From positions 1-62,206 of the forward strand of contig JARSSO010000041.1 of NCBI GenBank assembly GCA_029624765.1: 62,206 bases of DNA, read 5' to 3'. Made by a program: the position numbers and the translations under genes. A model generated the notes under the pieces. It searched no databases. It saw only the letters and a program-made list of their open reading frames with translations, and was not told where the DNA came from. Source of the stretch: Candidatus Contendibacter sp. GTDB lineage: Bacteria > Pseudomonadota > Gammaproteobacteria > Competibacterales > Competibacteraceae. Of the stretch, positions 30,337 to 42,317 are shown in pieces; position 1 is the first letter of the stretch; every line of letters starts with the position of its first letter.

Positions 30337-31254
30337 TCAAAGCACGATTCGTCGAATCGCCAGATTCTCCAGATCCTTGCGGCCCACGCCCATCTCGTGG
30401 GCAATGCCGATATAGCTCACCGCGTCCGGCTCCAGGCCGAACAGCTTGGCCGCCGCCGCGTCCGCCGTTACCAGATCGGTCGAGAGCAACAGCGAACGCA
30501 GGTTGGCGACATCCGCCGCCGACACCCCGCGCGGCCCGTGCCGCATCAGCACGTTGTAGGCGTCCACCACGTTCAGATCGGGCTTGCGGTAGCTAGCGAA
30601 GTCGGCGATGCACTGGTGCAGGTTGTTGGAATGCCACTCGCCACGATCCCAGACCACCCCCATCAGGTTTTTCATCGCCACCGTCAAGGTCGCCCCGCCG
30701 TGGCTCTTCAACACCGGTACGTTGATGAACACGTCGGCTTGCAACACCAGTTCGTGTTCCTTGGCCTCGCGCAGCCGGCGCCCCTTGGGCACCGCGATCG
30801 TCTGGAAATAGCCCTCGCTGTTGCCCGGCGCCAGCTTGCCACCGGCGTCTTTCACCGCCTGTTCGATACCGCTGGTCCGGTAACTGTCGCGCCAGCCGTC
30901 GCAGGTGTGATCGAACACATAAACTTCCTTCGCGCCGGCTTGCAGGCAATGCTCGATGATGCGGCGAACCAGGCGCGGGTTGGTGTTGGCGGCCCGTTCC
31001 GGCGGCACGTTCCAGCCGATGTTGGGCTTGACCACCACGGTCTGACCCTTCTTGACGAAGCGCCCCATCCCGCCCAGGGCTTGAATGCCGCTGTCGAACA
31101 GCGCTTCCGGTTCGCCATTTTTGACCGCCGCCAGAACGGGCGGATCAGCGGCGGCCTCCTTCGCCTGGACCAGACGGCCAACGCCTCCCAGCGCCAGACC
31201 GGCGCCGGTCCACGCCCCCGCGCCGAGGGCCTTGAGCATGGTTCTCCGTTGCAT
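30337..31254 (-). CDS. DUF362 domain protein with Tat-like signal
   Basis: 305 residues. The N-terminus (MQRRTMLKALGAGAWTGAG) carries a twin-arginine-like RRTMLK motif and a hydrophobic stretch, indicating export. The body matches DUF362: VVVKPNIGWNVPPERAANTN, CLQAGAKEVYVFDHTCDGW, INVPVLKSHGGATLTVAMKN and LMGVVWDRGEWH. Function unknown; in many genomes it is followed by a 4Fe-4S binding membrane protein, and a short fragment resembling one lies downstream at 27745-27852. The start at 31254 is chosen for the Tat motif; the upstream frame lacks family features. Confidence 0.85.
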   Translation of the reverse strand: MQRRTMLKALGAGAWTGAGLALGGVGRLVQAKEAAADPPVLAAVKNGEPEALFDSGIQALGGMGRFVKKGQTVVVKPNIGWNVPPERAANTNPRLVRRIIEHCLQAGAKEVYVFDHTCDGWRDSYRTSGIEQAVKDAGGKLAPGNSEGYFQTIAVPKGRRLREAKEHELVLQADVFINVPVLKSHGGATLTVAMKNLMGVVWDRGEWHSNNLHQCIADFASYRKPDLNVVDAYNVLMRHGPRGVSAADVANLRSLLLSTDLVTADAAAAKLFGLEPDAVSYIGIAHEMGVGRKDLENLAIRRIVL

Positions 31255-31354
31255 GGCGGGATTCCTCGTGATGGGTTGGCGAGATGGGGAGACGGGGAGA
31301 TGGGAGGTTCGGTTTTCTGTGCCCGATTGGCTACTCACCACTCCCCACGTTTCA

Positions 31355-31783
31355 TCAAAACCGGAACCGTCGCAGAATGGTGAGGGACGACAGCGCGCCG
31401 ACCAGTTTGCGATCCGACCCCACCACCGGCAGGCGCAAATAGCCTTCCGACAGCAGTTTCAGGGCATCGAGCAAGGGCGCTTCCGGATCGACCGACGGAT
31501 GGGCGTTGGCGAAATCGCCTACCTTGCGGTGCAAGTGGGGGAGCAGACGGTTGTCCACGTCGGCGGCGCCTTCCTTTTCGGCATCGTCCGGCAACTGCGG
31601 TTCCGACGGCATCAACAGCTTGGAGAAGGTGAACGAGGTGATGGTGCCGACGAACTCGCCCCGCTCGTTGACCACCAGCAAATCCTGCATGTGTTTGCTG
31701 ACCATCAGGGCCAGCGCTTCCGACAGCGGTGCCGTGTCGTAGACGACAGTGGGCGAGGTAATCATGTAGTGCTTGCATTTCAT
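31355..31783 (-). CDS. CBS-domain pair protein
   Basis: 142 residues made almost entirely of two CBS motifs: CKHYMITSPTVVYDTAPLSE...DLLVVNERGEFVGTITS and, after an acidic insert, HPSVDPEAPLLDALKLLSEG...LPVVGSDRKLVGALSSLTIL. Tandem CBS units bind adenosyl nucleotides and act as energy or ligand sensors; no effector domain is attached. Start MKCKHYMITS (ATG at 31783) fits the domain boundary. Confidence 0.82.
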   Translation of the reverse strand: MKCKHYMITSPTVVYDTAPLSEALALMVSKHMQDLLVVNERGEFVGTITSFTFSKLLMPSEPQLPDDAEKEGAADVDNRLLPHLHRKVGDFANAHPSVDPEAPLLDALKLLSEGYLRLPVVGSDRKLVGALSSLTILRRFRF

Positions 31784-32209
31784 GCTGGGTTGCTCCCGGT
31801 TATGTGCCCCATGAAGGCGCGTCCCATGCATCGTTGTTGGGAAGGGTGCGGTCGGCTTGCGCCCACCGTTCTCTCCGTCGCCAACTTTGCCTGGGTCGGA
31901 CCCGAAAATTGCCGGGTTCGCGACGCCCTGATTAAGCTATTATTAACCAAATACGCGCATCCCGTTCAGTGTGGCGCGTTGAAAGTTCCGCCGGACCGTT
32001 GCCGCTTCCCTGGCCGGTTGCCCGGATGTCGGTGGCCGGCGCTTGACTTGTCCAGCGAACCACTAGGCCCCGCCATTTTGGAAGAGAAATCCATAAACAG
32101 GAATGTTTTTTGCTAGCTTTAGCACCGCCGCAACGGCGGCTCATCCGTCGGCGCGCAATCGACCGCGCGCGGTCAGCGCCGAGTTCAGACAATCCGTGGA
32201 GAATCTTGA
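31784..32209. other. Divergent intergenic region between the CBS protein and hppA
   Basis: About 426 bases with no convincing open frame. It must contain the promoters of the CBS gene (leftwards) and hppA (rightwards). A short A/T-rich patch lies at about 31930-31955. A TTGACT-like hexamer occurs near 32044, but no matching -10 was found at the right distance. Confidence 0.35.
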
Positions 32210-34246
<2,037 letters not shown>

Positions 34247-34258
34247 AGCAGGGTCTTT

Positions 34259-34290
34259 GCCTCACCCTCTCTCCCGCAAGGAGAGGGGAG
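34259..34290. repeat. Palindromic repeat between convergent hppA and HAD genes
   Basis: CCTCACC followed by CTCTCCCGCAAGGAGAGGGG; the CTCTCC/GGAGAG arms form a hairpin. Same family as the repeats inside metH and purL, in the opposite orientation. It lies just after the hppA stop and before the end of the convergent HAD gene, a typical REP-like position where it could act as a bidirectional transcript end. Confidence 0.7.
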
Positions 34291-34312
34291 TTTGGGTTTT
34301 CCATTCCCCACT

Positions 34313-34999
34313 TCATCCCGGCGGACGGGCAAATCCGGCTGCCAGTTCCTCCAAACCGCCGACAATCAAGTCCGGCTCCACCTCCCACGGATCGAACACC
34401 GCTTCCGGCTGGCGCTTGACCCAGACGGCGCGCAGACCGGCGGCCTTGGCCCCGATGACATCCCAGGCGTTGCTGGATACCAGCCAGGTCTCGGCCAACG
34501 CGCGCCCGGTTCGCCGCGCCAGGTACTCGTAGACCGCCGGATCGGGCTTGAAGGTGCGCAAGTCGTCCACGCTGACCACGTCCTCCAGCAGCGGCAATAC
34601 CCCGGCGTTGGCCAGCAGCGCCCGAATGCTGGCTTCGACGCCGTTGGTGAACGCGACCAACCGATGGCCCTGCGCCTGGATTGCGGTCAGACTGGCCGCC
34701 ACCTCCGGAAACAGCGGCAGGTACAAATAAGCTTCCAGCAGTCGATCCCGGTCGGATTCCGGCAGTTCGCATCGCAAGGCCTGTTGGGTGTAGCGCAGCG
34801 CCTGCCGGGTGCAGGCGTCGAAATCGGCGTAGCGCCGCATCAGGCCGCGCCGAAACGAATATTCCAGTTGTTTGCTTCGCCACAGTTCGGCGAACCGGCC
34901 GGCCTGTTCGCCGACCAGCGCCCGTAGCGGCTCGGCCATCGCCAGCGGGTCCACCAGCGTGCCGTAGACATCGAATCCCAAGGCGTAAGACGTTTCCAC
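34313..34999 (-). CDS. Haloacid dehalogenase type II-like HAD hydrolase
   Basis: 228 residues. HAD motif I FDVYGTLVDP (Asp nucleophile), motif II VAFTNGVEAS, motif III lysine in RTFKPDPAVYEY, motif IV VSSNAWDVIGAKAAG; the F-D-x-Y-G-T-L and SSNAWD forms are typical of (S)-2-haloacid dehalogenases. The start is GTG at 34999, preceded by GGAGAGG; the frame continues upstream to 35452 but those residues are unrelated. Relatives hydrolyse 2-haloacids or sugar phosphates; the substrate here is uncertain. Confidence 0.86.
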   Translation of the reverse strand: METSYALGFDVYGTLVDPLAMAEPLRALVGEQAGRFAELWRSKQLEYSFRRGLMRRYADFDACTRQALRYTQQALRCELPESDRDRLLEAYLYLPLFPEVAASLTAIQAQGHRLVAFTNGVEASIRALLANAGVLPLLEDVVSVDDLRTFKPDPAVYEYLARRTGRALAETWLVSSNAWDVIGAKAAGLRAVWVKRQPEAVFDPWEVEPDLIVGGLEELAAGFARPPG

Positions 35000-35043
35000 A
35001 ATATCCTCTCCGTTTGAAGCTGATGTTCCGCCCGCCGCCTGGC

Positions 35044-35427
35044 TCAATCCGCGCGGATGACCGCGACTGCCAGCAACAACCAGGCTACTAGAAAGGCCGC
35101 TCCGCCCAGGGGAGTGATGGCTCCCAACCCGCGAATGCCGCTCAGGCTCAGGGCGTACAGGCTGCCCGAGAACAACAGCAAGCCGGCGGCCATCAGGATG
35201 CCCGCCCAGCGCAGCGCTCCCGAATCGGGAAGGTGCAAGGCCAGCAAGCCAACCGCCAGTAGTCCAAGGGCATGATAAACATGATAGTTCACGGCGGTTT
35301 GATATACCGCCATCACTTCGGGGGTCAGCGTCTTTTTCAGGGCGTGCGCGCCGAACGCGCCCAGCGTCACCGCCAGAAACATCCCAACGCCGCCCAGGGC
35401 CAGAAAGATTTTCGCTGCGATCGGCAT
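35044..35427 (-). CDS. DUF423 (YgdD-like) small membrane protein
   Basis: 127 residues, four hydrophobic segments. Family hallmarks: FLALGGVGMFLAVTLGAFGAHALK at the N-terminus, YQTAVNYHVYHALGLL in the middle, and ITPLGGAAFLVAWLLLA at the end. Inner-membrane protein of unknown function. Start MPIAAKIF at 35427; the longer frame reaches 35556 but would overlap the purL leader on the other strand. Confidence 0.88.
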   Translation of the reverse strand: MPIAAKIFLALGGVGMFLAVTLGAFGAHALKKTLTPEVMAVYQTAVNYHVYHALGLLAVGLLALHLPDSGALRWAGILMAAGLLLFSGSLYALSLSGIRGLGAITPLGGAAFLVAWLLLAVAVIRAD

Positions 35428-35619
35428 GGCGTTCCCCCGGGGTTTTTTGCATGGAAGCAAGAGTTTACCAAAGCGAAGGGGATAAGCCATGAAGCGGCCA
35501 GAAGCTCGCGCACCGAAACTCTCGCCGTGACCCGATGATTTTGCGCGATGGTTCAAACGCCGGCCAAAGAGGATTTGCTATCATCCGCGCTTCCCGCCCG
35601 ACCCAGGAGAGTGCTCGCG

Positions 35620-38600
35620 ATGCTGCGTTTCCGTGGAAGCCCCGTCCTGTCGCCGTTCCGTCGGCAAAAACTGCTGGCCGCGCTGCGTCGGCGGGTCCCG
35701 GCCGTTACTGACATCCACGCCGAGTTCGCGCATTTCGTGGACGGTTCGTTGACCGCCCATGATCGCGAGGTCCTGGACCGATTGCTGCGCTACGGCCCCA
35801 CCACGACCCAGCGCCATCCGAGCGAAGCGCCGACCTTCCTGGTGATTCCCCGGCCCGGCACGATTTCGCCCTGGTCCTCCAAGGCCACCGACATTGCCCA
35901 TAACTGCGGTTTGCGCCATGTCCACCGCATCGAGCGCGGCGTGGCGTATTGGCTGGAATGCGAACGGCCATTGACCGTCGACGAGCGGGCCGCGCTGCGA
36001 CCGTTGCTGCACGACCGGATGATCGAGGCGGTGCTGTCGCCGGGTGATGATCCCGCCGTGCTGTTCGCCCACGCCGAACCCGCGCCGCTGGCGACGGTGG
36101 ACGTGCTGGGCGGCGGGCGGGAAGCCCTGGCGACCGCCAACCGCGAACTGGGGCTGGCGCTGTCGGAAGATGAGATGGACTACCTGCTGGCCAGCTTCAC
36201 CCGGCTGGAGCGCAATCCGACCGACGTGGAACTGATGATGTTCGCGCAGGCCAACTCCGAGCACTGCCGACACAAGATCTTCAACGCCAACTGGATCGTG
36301 AACGGTGTGAAGCAGGACCACTCGCTGTTCGCCATGATCCGCCACACGCACGCACGCCATCCCGACGGCGTCCTCTCGGCCTACAGCGACAATGCGGCGG
36401 TGATGACCGGTTTTCCAGCCGGGCGCTTTTTCCCTGACCCGGCGGATAGGCAATACCGTTACCATCTGGAGAACATTCACGTTCTGATGAAGGTGGAAAC
36501 GCACAATCACCCGACCGCGATTTCGCCGTTTCCCGGCGCGGCGACCGGCTCCGGGGGCGAAATCCGCGACGAGGGCGCGACCGGGCGCGGCGCGAAACCG
36601 AAGGCTGGGCTGTGCGGCTTTTCCGTGTCCAATCTGCGGATTCCCGATTTCATCCAGCCTTGGGAGCGGGAGTACGGCAAGCCGGGCCGCATCGCGTCGG
36701 CGCTGGACATCATGCTGGAAGGTCCCATTGGCGCGGCGGCCTTCAACAACGAATTTGGCCGCCCGAATCTGGCGGGCTATTTTCGCGTCTTCGAGCAGGA
36801 GGGTCCCGACGGTCAGCGGCGCGGCTATCACAAGCCGATCATGATCGCGGGTGGCCTGGGCAACATCCGCGAAGCGCACGTCCACAAGGCCACATTGCCG
36901 TCGGGAACGGCCATCGTCGTGCTGGGCGGGCCGGCGATGTTGATCGGCTTGGGGGGCGGGGCGGCGTCCAGCATGGCGGCGGGCAGTTCCCACGAAGATC
37001 TCGATTTTGCCTCGGTGCAGCGCGGCAATCCGGAAATCCAGCGCCGCGCCCAGGAAGTGATCGACCGCTGCGTGGCGCTGGGTGAGTGCAATCCCATTCT
37101 CTCGATTCACGACGTGGGCGCGGGCGGCCTGTCCAACGCCGTGCCGGAAATCGTCCACGGCGCGAATCGGGGCGGTTCCTTCGAGTTGCGCGCGGTTCCC
37201 AACGACGATCCCGGCATGACGCCGATGCAGATCTGGTGCAACGAGGCGCAGGAACGCTATGTGCTGGCCATCGCCGCCGAGGGGTTGGAGGTTTTCAAAG
37301 CGCTGTGCGAACGGGAGCGCTGCCCGTATGCGGTGATCGGCGACGTCGCCGACGAAGAGCGATTGACGCTGAACGACCGGCAATTCGCCAACCGGCCGGT
37401 CGATTTACCGATGAACGTGCTGTTCGGCAAGCCGCCGAAAATGCTGCGCGATGTGGTCCACCAAACCACTGGTTCCCCTCTCCCGTCGGCGGGAGAGGGG
37501 TTGGGGGTGAGGGTCGCCGATGCCGTGACGCGAGTGCTGCGATTCCCGGCGGTGGCCGACAAGAGCTTTCTGATCACCATTGGCGACCGCACCGTGACCG
37601 GGCTGGTCTGCCGCGATCAGATGGTCGGGCCGTGGCAAGTGCCGGTCAGCGATGTCGCGGTCACCACCACCAGTTTCGATACGTACACCGGCGAGGCGAT
37701 GGCGATGGGCGAGCGGACGCCGCTGGCGGTATTGAACGCGCCGGCCTCGGGGCGGATGGCGGTCGGCGAGGCGCTGACCAACATCGCCGCCGCGCGCATC
37801 GAGAAAATCGGCGATGTGAAGCTGTCGGCGAACTGGATGGCAGCGGCCGGTCATCCCGGCGAGGACGCCCAGTTGTTCGATACGGTCAGAGCCGTGGGGA
37901 TGGAACTGTGCCCGGCACTGGGTATCGCCATTCCCGTTGGCAAGGACTCGCTGTCGATGAAAACGGTCTGGGAAGAGAACGGCGCGCGCAAGAGCGTGAC
38001 GGCGCCGCTCTCGCTGATCGTGTCCGCCTTCGCGCCGGTTCAGGATGCGCGCCGGACCCTGACCCCGCAACTGCGCCCCGACCGAGGCGATACCGACCTG
38101 ATTCTCATCGATTTCGGGCGCGGCAAGAACCGGCTGGGTGGTTCGGCGCTGGCCCAGGTTTACAACCAGTGGGGGGACGCCGTTCCCGACATGGACGCGC
38201 CGGACGATCTGAAAGCCTTCTTCGACGTGATTCAGGAGCTTAACACGGCGGGCCGGCTGCTGGCCTACCACGACCGGTCCGACGGTGGCCTGCTGGCGAC
38301 ACTGGCCGAGATGATGTTCGCCGGCGGCTGCGGTGTGACGGTGTTGCTCGACGATTTGGGCGATGGCCCGCTGGCGGCGCTGTTCGCCGAGGAACTGGGC
38401 GCGGTACTTCAGATACGGGCGATGGACCGCTCCGTGGTGCTGGCGCGGCTGGCCGTAGCCGGGCTGGGTGAATGCAGCCATGTGATCGGGGCGCCGAACG
38501 GCGAGGATCGACTGATTTTGCGCCATGCCGGCGAGACCGTGTTCGCCGCCAGCCGCGCCGAACTGCGCCGGCTATGGTCGGAGACCAGCTATCGAATGCA

Positions 38601-39510
38601 GGCGTTGCGCGACCATCCCGATTGCGCCCGCGAAGCGTTCGAGGCGGCCTGGGATCCGGCCGATCCGGGGCTGAACGTCCGGCTGACCTTCGATCCCGCC
38701 GAGGACATCGCCGCGCCGTTCCTGGCCAACGGGGCGCGGCCCCGGATGGCTATCCTGCGCGAGCAGGGCGTCAACGGCCAGGTGGAAATGGCGGCGGCGT
38801 TCGACCGGGCCGGCTTCGCGGCGGTGGATGTTCACATGAGCGACCTCATCGCCGGGCGGATTTCGCTGGCCGATTTTCACGGCCTTGCCACCTGCGGCGG
38901 CTTTTCCTACGGCGACGTGCTGGGCGCCGGCGAGGGCTGGGCCAAGTCCATTCTGTTCAATCCCCGCGCCCGCGACGCATTCGCCGCGTTCTTCGCCCGC
39001 CCGGACAGCTTCGGGCTGGGGGTTTGCAACGGCTGTCAAATGCTGTCCAACCTGCACGAGTTGATCGCCGGCACGGAGTTGTGGCCGCGCTTCGTGCGTA
39101 ATCGGGTGGAACAATTCGAAGCGCGGTTGAGTCTGGTGGAAGTGCTGCCGTCGCCGTCGCTGTTCCTGCGCGGCATGGAAGGTTCGCGTTTACCCATCGC
39201 GGTGGCGCACGGCGAGGGTCGGGCGGAATTTCGAGATGACGGAGGGCCGGATGCGGCGCTGGCGGCCGGACTCGTGGCGTTGCGCTTCGTGGATCATTGC
39301 GGGCGACCGGCCGAGACCTATCCCGCCAATCCCAACGGCTCGCCGGGCGGCATTACCGGCTTGTGCAGCCGCGATGGCCGATTCACCATCCTGATGCCGC
39401 ATCCGGAACGGGTGTTTCGGACGGTGCAATATTCCTGGCATCCCGACGGCTGGGGCGAGGATGGGCCGTGGTTGCGGCTGTTCCGCAACGCCCGGCGCTG
39501 GCTGGGATAG
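35620..39510 (+). CDS. purL: Phosphoribosylformylglycinamidine synthase (single-chain PurL)
   Basis: Fourth step of purine biosynthesis: FGAR + Gln + ATP to FGAM. The 1296 residues match the long gammaproteobacterial form (E. coli 1295). In order: PurS-like N-terminus, linker, tandem PurM-like ATP-binding halves ([30 protein letters not shown]), and a C-terminal class-I glutamine amidotransferase with nucleophile Cys in [10 protein letters not shown] and His/Glu near [12 protein letters not shown] at 35620 follows CAGGAGAG; the frame extends upstream to 35548 without support. Odd feature: about residues 618-632 are encoded by a palindromic repeat (37475-37513) at a point where E. coli PurL has unrelated residues. 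Confidence 0.97.
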   Translation: MLRFRGSPVLSPFRRQKLLAALRRRVPAVTDIHAEFAHFVDGSLTAHDREVLDRLLRYGPTTTQRHPSEAPTFLVIPRPGTISPWSSKATDIAHNCGLRHVHRIERGVAYWLECERPLTVDERAALRPLLHDRMIEAVLSPGDDPAVLFAHAEPAPLATVDVLGGGREALATANRELGLALSEDEMDYLLASFTRLERNPTDVELMMFAQANSEHCRHKIFNANWIVNGVKQDHSLFAMIRHTHARHPDGVLSAYSDNAAVMTGFPAGRFFPDPADRQYRYHLENIHVLMKVETHNHPTAISPFPGAATGSGGEIRDEGATGRGAKPKAGLCGFSVSNLRIPDFIQPWEREYGKPGRIASALDIMLEGPIGAAAFNNEFGRPNLAGYFRVFEQEGPDGQRRGYHKPIMIAGGLGNIREAHVHKATLPSGTAIVVLGGPAMLIGLGGGAASSMAAGSSHEDLDFASVQRGNPEIQRRAQEVIDRCVALGECNPILSIHDVGAGGLSNAVPEIVHGANRGGSFELRAVPNDDPGMTPMQIWCNEAQERYVLAIAAEGLEVFKALCERERCPYAVIGDVADEERLTLNDRQFANRPVDLPMNVLFGKPPKMLRDVVHQTTGSPLPSAGEGLGVRVADAVTRVLRFPAVADKSFLITIGDRTVTGLVCRDQMVGPWQVPVSDVAVTTTSFDTYTGEAMAMGERTPLAVLNAPASGRMAVGEALTNIAAARIEKIGDVKLSANWMAAAGHPGEDAQLFDTVRAVGMELCPALGIAIPVGKDSLSMKTVWEENGARKSVTAPLSLIVSAFAPVQDARRTLTPQLRPDRGDTDLILIDFGRGKNRLGGSALAQVYNQWGDAVPDMDAPDDLKAFFDVIQELNTAGRLLAYHDRSDGGLLATLAEMMFAGGCGVTVLLDDLGDGPLAALFAEELGAVLQIRAMDRSVVLARLAVAGLGECSHVIGAPNGEDRLILRHAGETVFAASRAELRRLWSETSYRMQALRDHPDCAREAFEAAWDPADPGLNVRLTFDPAEDIAAPFLANGARPRMAILREQGVNGQVEMAAAFDRAGFAAVDVHMSDLIAGRISLADFHGLATCGGFSYGDVLGAGEGWAKSILFNPRARDAFAAFFARPDSFGLGVCNGCQMLSNLHELIAGTELWPRFVRNRVEQFEARLSLVEVLPSPSLFLRGMEGSRLPIAVAHGEGRAEFRDDGGPDAALAAGLVALRFVDHCGRPAETYPANPNGSPGGITGLCSRDGRFTILMPHPERVFRTVQYSWHPDGWGEDGPWLRLFRNARRWLG
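37475..37513 (+). repeat. Palindromic repeat inserted in frame within purL
   Basis: CCCCTCTCCCG and CGGGAGAGGGG form a perfect 11-bp stem around a TCGG loop, followed by TTGGGGGTGAGGG. Same family as the repeats at 8504-8540 and 34259-34290. It is translated as [13 protein letters not shown] between [13 protein letters not shown] and [14 protein letters not shown], both of which align with E. coli PurL. Confidence 0.85.
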
Positions 39511-39557
39511 CAAGCCCGATTGAAATTTCCTGGAATTCCTGACGAGTCCTGTGACCG

Positions 39558-40664
39558 ATGACCCCGTTGACCACGCCCTATTACCTGATCGACGAAACCA
39601 GGCTGTTGAGAAACCTGAAAATCATCCAGCGAGTACGCGAGGCTTCGGGCGCAAAATCCGTGCTGGCGCTGAAATGTTTTTCAACTTGGAGCGTGTTCGA
39701 TCTGATGCGGCAATATCTGGACGGAACCACCAGCAGTTCGCTGTTCGAAGCCCGGCTGGGGCATGAAAAGTTCGGCAAGGAGGTTCACGCCTACAGCGTG
39801 GGGTTTTCCGCGGGGGATATCAAAGCCGTCAGGAAGTTCGCCGACAAAGTGATTTTTAATTCCATCTCCCAGTTGACCGCCTACCAGGACGCCGTTCGCG
39901 GCATGAAGCTGGGATTGCGGGTCAATCCGGGAATCAGCTACTCGCATTTCGATCTGGCCGATCCGGCCAGAAGGTATTCGAGACTGGGCGTTTCGGACAG
40001 GAACGCCGTCATGAAAGCGGCCCCGCTTCTAAGTGGAGTGATGTTTCATTTCAACTGCGAAAACGACGACGTGGATAACTTCCGCGCGGCTATCGACGTT
40101 ATTGGTGAAAACTATGGAGCGCTGTTGAAAGGATTGGAGTGGGTGAGTTTTGGTGGCGGCCTGTATTTTACCAGGGAAGGTTATCCATTGGACCGGTTCT
40201 GCGAAAAATTAAAAAGCTTCGGTGAAAAATTTGGCGTTCAGGTTTATTTGGAGCCGGGCGAGGCGGCGATCACCGAATGCGCGGAACTGGTCACCACGGT
40301 GGTGGACGTGGTGCATAATGAAATCGACGTCGCGATTGTCGACGCCTCCGTGGAAGCCCATATGCTCGACCATTTGATCTATCGCACCACACCGAGAATC
40401 GCGGCGCCCGAGCCGGGACCGCATCGGATGATGATCGCTGGTCGAACCTGTCTCGCGGGTGACATATTCGGCGAGTACGATCTGAAGACCCGGCTGGAGG
40501 TGGGCAGCGAGGTTCGTATCGCCGACGCGGCGGGCTACACGATGGTGAAGAAAAACTGGTTCAACGGCTTGCCGATGCCTTCCATTGTGGCGCGCAGGCT
40601 GGATGGAACCGTGGAGGTGGTTCGCCGATTCGGCTACCAGGATTTCAAACGCAGTCTTTCGTGA
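39558..40664 (+). CDS. nspC: Carboxynorspermidine/carboxyspermidine decarboxylase
   Basis: 368-residue PLP enzyme of the alanine-racemase fold that decarboxylates carboxyspermidine (or carboxynorspermidine) to spermidine (or norspermidine). Schiff-base lysine in LALKCFSTW (Lys39), glycine-rich WVSFGGGLYFT, EPGEAA, and catalytic Cys in MIAGRTCLAGDIFGEY. Length and these motifs separate it from diaminopimelate decarboxylase. The start overlaps no other gene. It precedes the matching dehydrogenase by only 19 bases, so the two form an operon that carries both steps from an aldehyde plus diamine to the triamine. Confidence 0.94.
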   Translation: MTPLTTPYYLIDETRLLRNLKIIQRVREASGAKSVLALKCFSTWSVFDLMRQYLDGTTSSSLFEARLGHEKFGKEVHAYSVGFSAGDIKAVRKFADKVIFNSISQLTAYQDAVRGMKLGLRVNPGISYSHFDLADPARRYSRLGVSDRNAVMKAAPLLSGVMFHFNCENDDVDNFRAAIDVIGENYGALLKGLEWVSFGGGLYFTREGYPLDRFCEKLKSFGEKFGVQVYLEPGEAAITECAELVTTVVDVVHNEIDVAIVDASVEAHMLDHLIYRTTPRIAAPEPGPHRMMIAGRTCLAGDIFGEYDLKTRLEVGSEVRIADAAGYTMVKKNWFNGLPMPSIVARRLDGTVEVVRRFGYQDFKRSLS

Positions 40665-40683
40665 GTTGAGGAAGAAAATCGAG

Positions 40684-42036
40684 ATGAAGAGAAACGTATT
40701 GATCATTGGCGCTGGCGGGGTCGCGCATGTGGCGGCGCACAAGGCCGCGATGAACAACGAGCTGCTGGGCGATATCTGTATCGCCTCGCGGACCTTGTCG
40801 AAATGCGACGCGATCATCGAAAGCGTCAAACGCAAGGGGCATATCCAAAACTCGGCGCACAGGCTGTATTCGCGGCAAATCGACGCGCTCGACATTCCCG
40901 CGACCATCCAATTGATCAAGGAAACCCATTCCGCGATCGTGATCAATCTCGGGCAGGCGTTTCTGAACATGTCGATTCTGGAAGCTTGCCTGGAGACCGG
41001 CACGGTCTATATCGATACCGCGATTCACGAAGAACCGGACAAAGTCTGCGAAACTCCGCCCTGGTATGCGAATTACGAGTGGAAACGCAAGGATCGCTGC
41101 GCGGAAAAGGGATTGACCGCCATCCTGGGGGCGGGATTCGATCCGGGTGTGGTCAACGCCTACTGCGCGTTGGCGGCGAAGCGATATTTCGACCGGATCG
41201 ATACCATTGACATCATGGATGTCAACGCCGGCAGTCACGGCAAATACTTCGCCACCAACTTCGATCCTGAAATCAATTTCCGCGAGTTCATCAAGGTCTG
41301 GACCTGGATCGACCGCCAATGGAAAGAATATCCAACCCATTCGGTCAAACGGATTTACGATTTCCCGGTGGTGGGGCCGCGTCCGATCTATCTCAACGGA
41401 CACGATGAACTGCACTCGCTTTCCAAAAACATCGACGCGAACAGCATTCGATTCTGGATGGGATTCGGCGACCACTACATCAACGTCTTTACTGTACTGC
41501 GTACCCTGGGTTTTCTGTCGCATCTGCCGGTGAAACTGGCCACAGGCCAGGAAGTGGTGCCGCTCAAGGTCGTCAAGGCGCTCCTGCCCGATCCGCAGAC
41601 CCTCGCTCCGGGTTATACCGGCAAGACCTGCATCGGCAACTTCGTCAAGGGTTGGAAGGACGGGAAGGCGCGGGAAGTCTTCATTTATCAGGTTTCCGAC
41701 CACAAGCAATGCTACGAGGAAGTCGAGTCGCAAGGCATCAGCTATACCGCTGGTGTCCCGCCGGTCGCGGCGGCCATGCTGGTGGCTCAGGGCATTTGGG
41801 ACCCGAAGACGATGGTGAACGTCGAGGAACTGGACCCGGAACCGTTCATCGCCCTGCTGGATCGGATCGGCCTGCCCACCGACGTCAAGGAAATCGAACC
41901 CGGCGGTCGGGCATCGTTCGACGGCGCGGTCCGGGATTTGGAAATCGAGTTGGCGGAATCCACCGCGACCGTCACCGTTTCGGCGGCCAATCCGATGATC
42001 GCCCTGGCACCCAGGCCAGCGGCTGGATCGACGTAA
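40684..42036 (+). CDS. Carboxy(nor)spermidine dehydrogenase, saccharopine dehydrogenase family
   Basis: 450 residues. N-terminal Rossmann motif VLIIGAGGVAHVAAHK, then the saccharopine-dehydrogenase-type body (AIVINLGQAFLNMSILEACL, AILGAGFDPGVVNAYCALA, YTAGVPPVAAAMLVAQG). Reductively condenses aspartate semialdehyde with putrescine (or diaminopropane) using NADPH, the step before NspC. Start MKRNVLIIG is chosen since Rossmann proteins of this family begin there. Anomaly: the TAA stop at 42034-42036 ends exactly on the first base of the MITE-like element, so the native C-terminus may have been changed by insertion. Confidence 0.92.
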   Translation: MKRNVLIIGAGGVAHVAAHKAAMNNELLGDICIASRTLSKCDAIIESVKRKGHIQNSAHRLYSRQIDALDIPATIQLIKETHSAIVINLGQAFLNMSILEACLETGTVYIDTAIHEEPDKVCETPPWYANYEWKRKDRCAEKGLTAILGAGFDPGVVNAYCALAAKRYFDRIDTIDIMDVNAGSHGKYFATNFDPEINFREFIKVWTWIDRQWKEYPTHSVKRIYDFPVVGPRPIYLNGHDELHSLSKNIDANSIRFWMGFGDHYINVFTVLRTLGFLSHLPVKLATGQEVVPLKVVKALLPDPQTLAPGYTGKTCIGNFVKGWKDGKAREVFIYQVSDHKQCYEEVESQGISYTAGVPPVAAAMLVAQGIWDPKTMVNVEELDPEPFIALLDRIGLPTDVKEIEPGGRASFDGAVRDLEIELAESTATVTVSAANPMIALAPRPAAGST

Positions 42037-42201
42037 GGCGATTTCCAGAAATGAAATGACCTGGCCTGGCTCCCACGCTCCAGCGTGGGAGCCCCAACTG
42101 TCCCGATGCTGCGGCGTTGTGGGCCGCTGGAGTGGCCTGAACGGCGTTCCCACGCTGGAGCGTGGGAACGAGATACGGTAAGGTCTTTGCTGGAAATAGC
42201 C
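42036..42201. mobile_element. MITE-like palindromic element, copy 1
   Basis: About 166 bp with imperfect terminal inverted repeats (AGGCGATTTCCAG at the left, CTGGAAATAGCC at the right). It contains two internal perfect palindromes (a CTCCCACGCTCCAGCGTGGGAG core and a TTCCCACGCTGGAGCGTGGGAA core) and no open frame of note. A nearly identical copy lies at 61537-61702. It separates the dehydrogenase from the decarboxylase gene in the polyamine cluster. Confidence 0.85.
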
Positions 42202-42236
42202 TAAAAGGCGATGCCGTTGTTGTCATAATGCTGGAG

Positions 42237-42267
42237 GGCCATTCGATCCATACCGAGTCGAATGGCC
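42237..42267 (+). promoter_or_regulatory. Inverted repeat in the leader of the ornithine decarboxylase gene
   Basis: GGCCATTCGA (42237-42246) pairs perfectly with TCGAATGGCC (42258-42267), followed by TTTCC. It could end transcription arriving from the MITE or act in the decarboxylase leader about 50 bases before its ATG. The bases at 42246-42263 match 6143-6160 (before yraN) at 17 of 18 positions. Confidence 0.5.
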
Positions 42268-42317
42268 TTTCCTGATTTCGGGCCATCGAATTTCCCGCTG
42301 TTCGAAAAGGAAAAAAC

